Source: Actinopolymorpha cephalotaxi
GTDB lineage: Bacteria; Actinomycetota; Actinomycetes; Propionibacteriales; Actinopolymorphaceae
Assembly (NCBI RefSeq): GCF_013408535.1
Contig: NZ_JACBZA010000001.1
Location: 372,001-436,000, forward strand
Direction: 5' to 3'
DNA: 64,000 bases
Shown here: positions 37,446-45,200 of the stretch, in pieces
Layout: every line of letters begins with the position of its first letter
Position numbering within the stretch: the first letter of the stretch is position 1
Program-made: the position numbers and the translations under genes
The notes under the pieces: model-generated
What the model saw: the letters and a program-made list of their open reading frames with translations, nothing else
The model's database searches: none
What the model was told of the DNA's origin: nothing

Positions 37446-37813
37446 GGCTGCACCATGTCCAGGTCTCCTGCCCGCCGGGCGGGGAGGACCGGGCGCGGGC
37501 GTTCTACGCCGGCGTGCTCGGCCTGTCCGAGGTCGCCAAGCCGCCGGCGCTCGCGGCGCGGGGCGGTGCGTGGTTCCGGTCCGCCGACGGGCGGGTCGAG
37601 GTGCACGTCGGCGTGGAGGCCGACTTCGCCCCGGCGCGCAAGGCCCACCCGGCGTTCTGCGTCGACGGCAACGACGGGATCGACGCGGTGGCGGCGCGGG
37701 CCGAAGCGGCGGGCGTCCCGGTGGACTGGGACGACCTGTTCCCGGGCTACCGGCGGTTCCACACCGCCGACGGCAACGGCAACCGGGTGGAGATCCTCAC
37801 GCCGCTGCGGTGA
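37442..37813 (+). CDS. VOC-family protein
   Basis: 123 residues, ATG overlapping the GNAT stop (ATGA). The glyoxalase/bleomycin-resistance pattern is clean: LHHVQVSCPPGGEDRARAFY, VLGLSEVAKPP, VEVHVGVE, HPAFCVDG, and the ending FHTADGNGNRVEILTPL. His in LHHV and VHVG and Glu in VEIL are candidate metal ligands. Third member of the tam operon; function unknown. Confidence 0.88.
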   Translation: MRLHHVQVSCPPGGEDRARAFYAGVLGLSEVAKPPALAARGGAWFRSADGRVEVHVGVEADFAPARKAHPAFCVDGNDGIDAVAARAEAAGVPVDWDDLFPGYRRFHTADGNGNRVEILTPLR

Positions 37814-37841
37814 CCGAACGCGGTGGTGCGAGGCTGGGAGG

Positions 37842-38723
37842 ATGCCGACCTACACAGACCCCCTGACCGACGCGACCGCCGACGCGGCCACCTCCGCCGG
37901 CGCCGGGACCCGCCGCAAGGTGCTGGTCACCGGCGCCACCGGCTACATCGCCGGCCAGCTGGTGCCCGAGCTCCGGGAGCGTTACGACGTACGAACCCTC
38001 GACGTACGCCCCGGTCGCGACGTCGAGGTGGTCGACCTGCTCGGCGCCCCGGCGAGCGAGCTGGCGGAGTACTTCGAGGGCGTCGACACGGTCGTGCATC
38101 TGGCGTACCACCGGCCCGACGGCGACGACCCGCAGACCGGTTACGACGGCGAGCGCCGCAACGTCGACCTGATGCAGCGCGTCTACCAGCTCGCCCTTGA
38201 CCACGGTGTGCGCCGGGTGGTCGCGGCCAGCACGAACCAGGCCGCCAAGTGGTACGAACAGCCCTACTTCGCCGGGCGGCGGGACCGGGTGAGCCCGGAG
38301 GACTACCCGCGACCGGACAACTTCTACGGCTGGGCGAAGGCGGCGTACGAGTCGCTGGGATTCCTCTACGCCTGCGGCAGCCTCGGCCGGTTGCTGGAGG
38401 TGATCCAGGTGCGGATCGTGGTGCCGCGTGAGATCGACCCGGAGAACTTCGCCGACCAGCCCGCCCACCGCTACGTCCGGGAGCTCGCCGGCTACATCAG
38501 CGAACGCGACCTGCGGCAGTTGTTCGTACGCTCGATCGACACGCCGGACATCGCCGACGAGCACGGTGTGCCGTTCCACATCTTCTACGGCGTCTCCGAC
38601 AACGCGCGGAAGTTCTGGAGCATCACCAACGCGCGCGAGGTGATCGGGTACGCACCGCAGGACGACTCCGAACGCCGGTTCGCCGCCGACATCGCCCGCC
38701 TGCTGCACGGCGACAAGGGGTAG
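37842..38723 (+). CDS. NAD-dependent epimerase/dehydratase-family (extended SDR) protein
   Basis: 293 residues from the ATG at 37842. After a 22-residue Thr/Ala-rich head comes KVLVTGATGYIAGQL (Rossmann GxxGxxG), VDTVVHLAYH, RRVVAASTNQAAKW and the active-site FYGWAKAAYESLG (YxxxK with Tyr and Lys). The C-terminal half has VRIVVPREIDPENF and HIFYGVSDNARKFWSI, which resemble uronate dehydrogenase-like SDRs. The reaction is not certain. It follows the tam group by 28 bp. Confidence 0.85.
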   Translation: MPTYTDPLTDATADAATSAGAGTRRKVLVTGATGYIAGQLVPELRERYDVRTLDVRPGRDVEVVDLLGAPASELAEYFEGVDTVVHLAYHRPDGDDPQTGYDGERRNVDLMQRVYQLALDHGVRRVVAASTNQAAKWYEQPYFAGRRDRVSPEDYPRPDNFYGWAKAAYESLGFLYACGSLGRLLEVIQVRIVVPREIDPENFADQPAHRYVRELAGYISERDLRQLFVRSIDTPDIADEHGVPFHIFYGVSDNARKFWSITNAREVIGYAPQDDSERRFAADIARLLHGDKG

Positions 38724-38732
38724 CGTTCCGCT

Positions 38733-39545
38733 GTGCGACACGACGTACGCGGGTGGCTGGTGCCCCAACGGCCCGACCGGCCCGAGGTGGTCACCGATCC
38801 CCGCGAACGCCGCGGGCTGCTCGTCGAGGTGTTGCTCGTCTTCAGCGTCACGCTGGGACTGTCCGGGCTGCGCAGCCTGCTGTCGCTGCTCGACTCGCTG
38901 CTGAAGTCGGAGCCGCTGAGCAAGCAGTCGGTCGCGCTCAACGTCTCCCAGGCCGCGCAGCAGCTGATCGACTTCGCGCTGCAGCTCACCGGGGTCATTC
39001 AGCTGCTGGCGTGGGGCGGCCTCGGGGCGTACCTGCTGTGGCGTTCGGGCATCGGACCCCGGCTGGTCGGGCTCGGCATGGGCCGCTGGCCGCGCGACCT
39101 CGGCGCGGGTGCCGTGCTGGCCGCGGTGATCGGCATCCCGGGGCTCGGGCTGTACTTCCTCGCCCAGGCGCTCGGCCTCAACCTCAACGTGCAGCCGTCC
39201 ACCCTGGGCGAGCACTGGTGGCGTACGCCGGTGCTGATCCTGTCCGCGGCCGGGAACGCCTGGGCCGAGGAGGTGCTGGTCGTCGGCTACCTGCTCACCC
39301 GGCTGCGGCAGTTCGGGTGGGGGGAGAACTCCGGGCTGGTCGCGTCGGCGGTGCTGCGCGGGTCGTACCACCTTTACCAGGGGTTCGGCGGCTTCGTCGG
39401 CAACGTGATCATGGGGCTGATCTTCGGGCGGTTCTGGCAGCGCACCAACCGGCTGTGGCCGCTCGTCGTCGCGCACACCCTGCTGGACGTGGTGGCGTTC
39501 GTGGGGTACGCGCTGCTGCGCGGCCACGTGGGGTGGCTGCACTGA
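38733..39545 (+). CDS. CPBP-family intramembrane protease-like protein
   Basis: 270 residues, GTG start. Several hydrophobic segments and the three CPBP (Abi) motifs: WAEEVLVVGYLLTRL where EExxxR is expected, RGSYHLYQG (His) and VVAHTLLDVVAF (HxxxD). The Arg of the first motif is Val here, so catalysis is less certain. CPBP proteins process prenylated or membrane substrates, and some protect against bacteriocins. It starts 9 bp after the epimerase gene and converges on a small membrane gene. Confidence 0.8.
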   Translation: MRHDVRGWLVPQRPDRPEVVTDPRERRGLLVEVLLVFSVTLGLSGLRSLLSLLDSLLKSEPLSKQSVALNVSQAAQQLIDFALQLTGVIQLLAWGGLGAYLLWRSGIGPRLVGLGMGRWPRDLGAGAVLAAVIGIPGLGLYFLAQALGLNLNVQPSTLGEHWWRTPVLILSAAGNAWAEEVLVVGYLLTRLRQFGWGENSGLVASAVLRGSYHLYQGFGGFVGNVIMGLIFGRFWQRTNRLWPLVVAHTLLDVVAFVGYALLRGHVGWLH

Positions 39546-39563
39546 TCTTGCTTCGTCCGCGGC

Positions 39564-40049
39564 TCAGAGCAGCCCGGTGTGGTCCTGGTAGCACTGGCTG
39601 AACTTCATCTTGTCCTGGGTGTACGGAAGGCACGGCTGCGCCTGGTGGGACCAGAAGAAGCCGAGCGCGACGGTGAGGATCGCCAGCACCAGCCCGCCCG
39701 CGGCCGCCTTGCCGTTGGTGGCCCGGCCACGGTAGGCGCGGACCAGGCCGGTCACCGACAGTGCCAGGCCGAGGGCGGCGAGCAGGACCGCGCCGGTCCA
39801 GGCGACCAGCAGCGAGGCGAGGAAGGCCACACCGGCCAGCGCCAGCCCGATCCACCCGGACCGGTTGCGCGGCGGGCGCTGGGGCCGCGCCGGGGTGGCT
39901 TCGCCCGGGTCGTACAGATCGCGAGGATCGCGGGGTTCTCCGGAGTCGCGGGATTGTTCGGCGTCGCGAGGATCACCCGAATCGCGGGGGGCACCGGGGT
40001 CGCTGGGATCACCGGGGTCACGAGGGTCGCGCGGGTCGGCGGCGGTCAT
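39564..40049 (-). CDS. DUF4190-like small membrane protein with DP-rich N-terminus
   Basis: 161 residues from the ATG at 40049 (40058 possible). The first 55 residues are repeats of Asp-Pro/Arg-Asp-Pro (PRDPRDPGDPSDPG), encoded by repetitive DNA. Two membrane segments (IGLALAGVAFLASLLVAWTGA and GGLVLAILTVALGFFW) flank a small loop with RGRATNGKAAAG, as in DUF4190. The end has two Cys (QPCLPYTQDKMKFSQC). Function unknown. It is divergent from proS with about 50 bp between starts. Confidence 0.75.
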   Translation of the reverse strand: MTAADPRDPRDPGDPSDPGAPRDSGDPRDAEQSRDSGEPRDPRDLYDPGEATPARPQRPPRNRSGWIGLALAGVAFLASLLVAWTGAVLLAALGLALSVTGLVRAYRGRATNGKAAAGGLVLAILTVALGFFWSHQAQPCLPYTQDKMKFSQCYQDHTGLL

Positions 40050-40100
40050 GGAGGGCATTCTCGCTCGCACCGCCGTCCGGCGTCACACTAGTGTCGCCCC

Positions 40101-41513
40101 ATGAGCAGAGCAGCGGTGCTCACCTCCCAGGTGAGCGACTTTCCCCGGTGGTACCAGGACGTCGTGGCCAAGGCCCAGCTGGCTGACAACGGCCCCGTCC
40201 GCGGCACCATGGTCATCCGTCCGTACGGCTACGCCATCTGGGAGCGGATGCAGGCCGAGCTGGACGCCCGGATCAAGGACGCGGGCGCCCAGAACGCCTA
40301 CTTCCCGCTGTTCATCCCGGAGAGCTACCTCCAGCGCGAGGCCGAGCACGTCGAGGGGTTCAGCCCCGAGCTCGCCGTCGTCACCCACGCCGGTGGGAAG
40401 GATCTCGAGGAGCCGCTCGTCGTCCGGCCCACGAGCGAGACCGTCATCAACGAGTACCTCGCGAAGTGGGTGCAGAGCTACCGCGACCTGCCGCTGCTGA
40501 TCAACCAGTGGGCGAACGTCGTGCGCTGGGAGCTGCGGCCACGGCTGTTCCTGCGTACGACGGAGTTCCTGTGGCAGGAAGGCCACACGGTGCACGCCAC
40601 GCAGGCCGACGCGGCCGCCTTCGCGCGCCGCATCCTGCACGAGACGTACGCCGGGTTCATGACCGACGTGCTCGCGATCCCCGTCATCCCCGGCCTGAAG
40701 ACGCCGAAGGAACGCTTCGCCGGTGCCGCGCAGACGCTGACCTGCGAGGCGATGATGCGAGACGGCAAGGCCCTGCAGATGGGAACGAGTCACGAGCTGG
40801 GGCAGAACTTCGCCCGGGCGTTCGACATCCGCTTCCTCGACGCCGAGGGGGAGCGGCCGTACGCCTGGACGACCTCCTGGGGCGCGTCCACGCGGATGGT
40901 GGGCGGGCTGATCATGACGCACGGCGACGACTCCGGCCTGCGGATCCCGCCGCGGCTCGCCGCCACCCAGGTCGTGGTGACCATGGTCAAGGCCGGTGAG
41001 GGTGTCGCGGAACTCGCGGCCGGGTTGGTGGCCGACCTGCGCGCCGCCGGCGTACGGGTCGCCCTGGACGACCAGGTGTCGGTGGCGTACGGGCGGCGGG
41101 CCGTCGACTGGGAGCTGAAGGGCGTCCCGGTGCGGATCGAGATCGGCCCGCGCGACGTGACCGCCGGCACGGTCACCGTGGTGCGGCGGATCCAGGGTAC
41201 GAAGACGCCGACGCCGGTCGCGGGTGTCGGCGCGGCGGTCGCGGAGGCGCTTTCCGTCGACCAGGCAGCATTGCTGCGGGAGGCGTCGGCGTTCCGCGAC
41301 TCGCGGACCGTCGACGTGGCGACGATCGACGAGGCCACCGAGGCGTCCGCTTCGGGCTGGGCGCGGATCCCGTGGTCGGCTCTCGGCGAGGAGGGCGAGG
41401 CCAGGCTGGCGGAGAGCGCGGTGACCGTACGCTGCCTGCTCCGCCCCGACGGGAGCGTGCCGGAGACCGAGAAGGAACCGGACCTGATCGCGATCGTCGG
41501 CCGGTCGTACTGA
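40101..41513 (+). CDS. proS: Prolyl-tRNA synthetase, eukaryote/archaeon-like type
   Basis: 470 residues. Class II motifs: motif 1 GTMVIRPYGYAIWERMQ region, motif 2 FLRTTEFLWQEGHTVHAT, motif 3 TSWGASTRMVGGLIMTHGDD. EEPLVVRPTSETVI and YFPLFIPESYLQREAEHVEGF are typical. There is no YbaK-type editing insertion between motifs 2 and 3, and the C-terminal extension matches the short type-3 ProRS. It charges tRNA-Pro in the cytoplasm. The downstream hairpin has a repeat array in its loop, then tRNA-Gln. Confidence 0.96.
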   Translation: MSRAAVLTSQVSDFPRWYQDVVAKAQLADNGPVRGTMVIRPYGYAIWERMQAELDARIKDAGAQNAYFPLFIPESYLQREAEHVEGFSPELAVVTHAGGKDLEEPLVVRPTSETVINEYLAKWVQSYRDLPLLINQWANVVRWELRPRLFLRTTEFLWQEGHTVHATQADAAAFARRILHETYAGFMTDVLAIPVIPGLKTPKERFAGAAQTLTCEAMMRDGKALQMGTSHELGQNFARAFDIRFLDAEGERPYAWTTSWGASTRMVGGLIMTHGDDSGLRIPPRLAATQVVVTMVKAGEGVAELAAGLVADLRAAGVRVALDDQVSVAYGRRAVDWELKGVPVRIEIGPRDVTAGTVTVVRRIQGTKTPTPVAGVGAAVAEALSVDQAALLREASAFRDSRTVDVATIDEATEASASGWARIPWSALGEEGEARLAESAVTVRCLLRPDGSVPETEKEPDLIAIVGRSY

Positions 41514-41517
41514 GGCA

Positions 41518-41622
41518 TCGGCCGGTCCGTACCCAGTCGTACCGCGTCGTAATGGGTCGTAATTGGCGTAATGGGTCGTAATGGGTCGTAATGGGTCGTA
41601 ATGGGTCGTACGGACCGGCCGA
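41518..41622 (+). repeat. Inverted repeat enclosing 10-bp tandem repeats (proS terminator region)
   Basis: A 15-bp arm at 41518-41532 pairs exactly with 41608-41622. The loop holds a direct array of TAATGGGTCG: one copy near 41550, a degenerate nine-base copy, then four perfect copies to 41610. The structure begins five bases after the proS stop. The stem may terminate proS; the array could expand or contract. Confidence 0.75.
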
Positions 41623-41679
41623 AACGCCCTCAACCGGGTGCGGGAGCCTGATCGGCTGCCGCGTAGGCTGTGGGCGCCT

Positions 41680-41750
41680 TGGGGTGTCGTCTAAGGGCAA
41701 GACCTCAGATTTTGGATCTGATGATGGGGGTTCGAGTCCTCCCACCCCAG
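41680..41750 (+). tRNA. trnQ: tRNA-Gln (anticodon TTG)
   Basis: Acceptor arms TGGGGTG (41680-41686) and CACCCCA (41743-41749) pair; G is the discriminator and CCA is encoded at 41751-41753. The anticodon stem TCAGA/TCTGA holds loop TTTTGGA with anticodon TTG, reading CAA. The T arm is GGGGG-TTCGAGT-CCTCC. The gene is intact. Its 3' half forms the left attachment site of the island. Confidence 0.95.
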
Positions 41751-41764
41751 CCACCCTCTGACCA
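41710..41764 (+). other. attL, left attachment site
   Basis: Starts in the tRNA-Gln anticodon loop and runs 14 bases past the gene. All 55 bases recur at 53707-53761. Beyond it similarity goes on with changes to about 41801 (GCGCTTTTGTCG and, 11 bases later, GTTCGCTG are shared), so the original duplication may have been about 95 bp. Confidence 0.92.
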
Positions 41765-41803
41765 GCGCTTTTGTCGCGCTGGATGCGGTTCGCTGACGAT
41801 CAG

Positions 41804-41822
41804 TGTCAATGGGAGTGTCAAT
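41804..41822 (+). promoter_or_regulatory. Pair of TGTCAAT motifs, candidate integrase arm sites (left)
   Basis: TGTCAAT at 41804-41810 and again at 41816-41822, start to start 12 bp, 40 bp inside attL. The same pair with the same spacing and orientation occurs near attR, which makes chance unlikely. Confidence 0.55.
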
Positions 41823-41837
41823 GAGTACACTCCGGAC

Positions 41838-42245
41838 ATGCCCACCGAGGCCGCTCCGAAGCGCCGCCAGCGCGGGTTCATACGGCGCCGCGGGAACTCA
41901 TATCAGGTGCTCGTCTACGCCGGCACGGACCCGTTGACGGGTAAGGACAGCTACCTCACCGAGTCGACAAAGGACGCTCGGGAGGCCGAGCGGATCCGCA
42001 CCCGGCTTCTCGCGCAGGTCGACCAGCAGCGCCAAGGGACGATCGACAGCCACCTGCACGCCCTGCGCCACTACTCTGCGACCGAGCTCATCACCGCCGG
42101 CGTCGACATTCGCACTGTCGCCGGCCGCCTCGGCCATGGTGGAGGCGGCACCACCACCCTGCGCGTCTACACTGCCTGGGTAGCCGAATCAGACAGACGT
42201 GCAGTCGAAATCCTCGCCGACCGGCTAATGCGCTCGGCTCCATAG
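41838..42245 (+). pseudogene. Tyrosine integrase remnant with the central part deleted
   Basis: 135 codons from ATG 41838, in frame throughout. Residues 1-65 are the N-terminal arm-binding region (RRGNSYQVLVYAGTDPLTGK, DAREAERIRTRLLAQVDQQRQ). They join directly to the C-terminal catalytic end SHLHALRHYSATELITAGVD, VAGRLGHGGGGTTTLRVYTAW, which keeps HxxR, GH and the nucleophile Tyr. Normal enzymes have some 250 residues between, including the core-binding domain and the first catalytic Arg, all lost here. It cannot be an active recombinase. Position beside attL is that of the element's own integrase. Confidence 0.88.
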
Positions 42246-42295
42246 CGCCCAGGAAGCGGAGCGCAGTAGGCACATGCGGCCATGATCGCGGCCTC

Positions 42296-45200
42296 TTACA
42301 CGGAGCCGCCCGGCCCATTTGCGTGAAGGAATTCTGCGCCAATTACAGTGATCAAGTCCGGCCGGATCCGCGCCAGAGCACGCAGGCAGGTGCTCCAATG
42401 CCCAATTACTAGCGCCTGCGCGAGGAGATGGTGTGACCTATCACTCGGGTAGTTCACTGCTAAATCGCTGAGAGTCTTTGAACGTTCTATCGGGTCGGTA
42501 ATCTCGGACGCAACTGTCTCGGAACGCTGCATATTTCCTTTACTCGCCCACCCTTGGGTTACCACCCCAAGGGCACGAGCACGCGAAGCTGGCGCTGCAA
42601 TGGAGAACACAATACGCTCGGCATCCGTCATTTCGCCCGAGGAAACCGCGACCTCTACAATGGAGGCCAACGTCTTCGCTCGCAATTGTCCGTCGGAGAT
42701 TCTCCGAGCAGTCCCCTCGGCGGACAGGATGTTTCCAGAGAGTGCTATTGCTGAGGCTATGGTGCTCAATGCTCGGTGGCGAAGTACAGGGTTGGAGATG
42801 GTAGCCGCAAGGCGCTCCGCCCTTTCTGACTCGCCGATTGCGACCAACTGGTGTAGGACTTCGTTCAGTGCGCTATCGCGATATGACCCCTGAGGGGTCA
42901 TATCCACCATAACCAACGCACGATCTACAAGTTCACGAGCAGCGTCTACATCTCCATTTGATGCCGAAGCACGTGAAAGCGTAGCCAGGGCTCTCACGCG
43001 GAGCACCGGGACAGAGATCGATTCAACCACTTTCGCGGCCTGCTCGATGTTCCGGTCGTGAACAAGTATTAGCGCGCGACCTACTAATCTCTCGGATAGT
43101 TCAAATGGCGTTAAAGAAGAGTCTGTCGGTGGGGCTATCGGCTCGTCTGCTGATGTCGCATCGTCGTCTGAATCTGTTACGCGGACGGTCTGCGCCGGCT
43201 GCGTATTTCCACCACTCCGGCCCGAATTTACGCGAGACGGTAGATAGAATGCCTTAGTTTTGTACGCCGGGTCTTCTATTAAGCCCGAGATTCGCTTCAC
43301 TTGCTCAATGTCCCCGACCCCAATTGCGACTTTTGCGACCAAAAACAACGCGACCGACTGCTGGGTAACATCAGAGACCGATTTGGCTACCTCCAGCGCT
43401 CGGTCGAGGTTACCGGCGCGTGCTACTGCCTCTGCCGTCGTAGTTAACGCACGATCCCGCCGTGGGACGTCAGAAATCGAATGCGCAAGATGGACAGCTT
43501 GCTCGATGTCTCCGACCGCTGCTGTGGCTTGTGCCAGTGCGGCCTGACCGACGGCAACTCGGCTCCCTCCGTCGAGCGATCTTGAGATGGCTTCAGCCTC
43601 ATTAGCAATTTGCTCAGCTGTATGCTTCTCGCCGGCCATAGCTACATTGGATGCAAGAACTGCAAGCGCTCTTGCGCGTCGGCGAAGGCTGGGAATATCA
43701 CGAACGAGCTCAGCGGCACGGTCTGGGACGCCACAAAGAGCTAGTACGCCGGCAATAGATGTTAAGGCGTCGGTCCTTTCGGATGCCTTCGGGGTGACAA
43801 GCGCTGCGGACTCGGCCTCACGCAGGATCTGCCAAGCTGCTTCCGGACCGTAAATGGATCGAACTTCGCGGGCGACAGCAGCAAGGATCCATGCTCGCCG
43901 CCCCGGATTTTGGATAGAGAATGCAAGACTTTGAGCTTCGGCAGCGATGCTATCTGCGCGACGACGAGCGCCAGATATTGACGCTGCTTTAGCGATGGTC
44001 GCTAGGGTATGGGCTCGATCGGCTCGGGGGCGTATTGAGCGGGAAATCGAGTATCCCCGTTTCCAGTTTCCTGACTCAGCTATTTCTAACGCGACGGCAC
44101 TAACGGCACCGGCACGCTCTGGTGAACGGTTGATCTCACCGGCCAACGCGAGCGCCTCTCCTATATTTCCGGTTGCTGCGACGGCGCGTGTCACAGCTCT
44201 GAATGCATCGGCTCGTTGGGGTCCGTTATCTAGCGCTTTAGCGGCAGTTAACGCTCGGCCAATTAAGGCTTGTGCATGGGGTATATCCCCAATCTTGGCG
44301 TACGCACGAGCGACGGCGGCATTGGCATGAGCCTGTTCCTCGCTGTCCGTGGAGGTGATTGCACGTAGCCCCTGCTCTGCCTGCTCCGCGACCGCTCGCG
44401 CGCGGTCCAACTCTCCGAGAGCATTCAACTCTTGCGCCACCGAAACCAAGGCTCGAACTTGGCGAATCGGAGTAGTGATGGAGCGTGCCAGGGCCTCGGC
44501 GCGGCTGTAGCGTCCCACCTGGGCCCAGACTACGGGAAGATTGACGGGCAGATGATCGTTACGCTCCGTAAGTCGAATTCGGTGGACGGCAACCCTGCCC
44601 AACGCGACAAGATCCGGAGAAGTTGTGCTCAGCAGCTGTTCCTGTGTGGCAAATATTTCGCTGAGCGCCGCGCTGTCACCGCCTATGATGTCGAGCATGC
44701 GGTTATGCCGATCAGGGTCCGTTACGCACTTCAGCATGCGTGGTGTGTCGGCCGTAGCCTGCAGGAGCCTGAAGTAGCCGCGTAGGGGATACTCAGGAGT
44801 GTTAGGTGGCCACTTGGCCGCTCGGTATCCTTCCACCCACTCGTGGATCCGTTCTCGGTATTCTTCCAGCCGCGTCTCTCCGAGGAATCGCAGTGCTTGT
44901 TGGTAAATTTCTTCGTGGCCGAGAACGTAGACGGGAACCTCCGCCTGCCATCGGCCCGCTCGGGAGTTGAAGGTGCGAGCAGATACGGCTTGAAGATGAT
45001 CCTGTATCTCCCATGCTGGCGCGTCCGTAAGCTGCGCCAAATCCCCCTCCGAGAGGCCGCCTCCTGCTGCTGTCAGGAGGCCAAGCAAGTCCTTCTCGAT
45101 GGCACTCCCACGAAGAAGTCTTTTGAGTTCCCGCTCTGCATCCTGCCGAACCACCGTGGCATATTCCGATCGACGCAATGATCGAACAATGTCTGCTTTC

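Noticed and set aside
41549-41610. Possible CRISPR array
   Set aside because: Ten-base units are contiguous, without spacers or cas genes.
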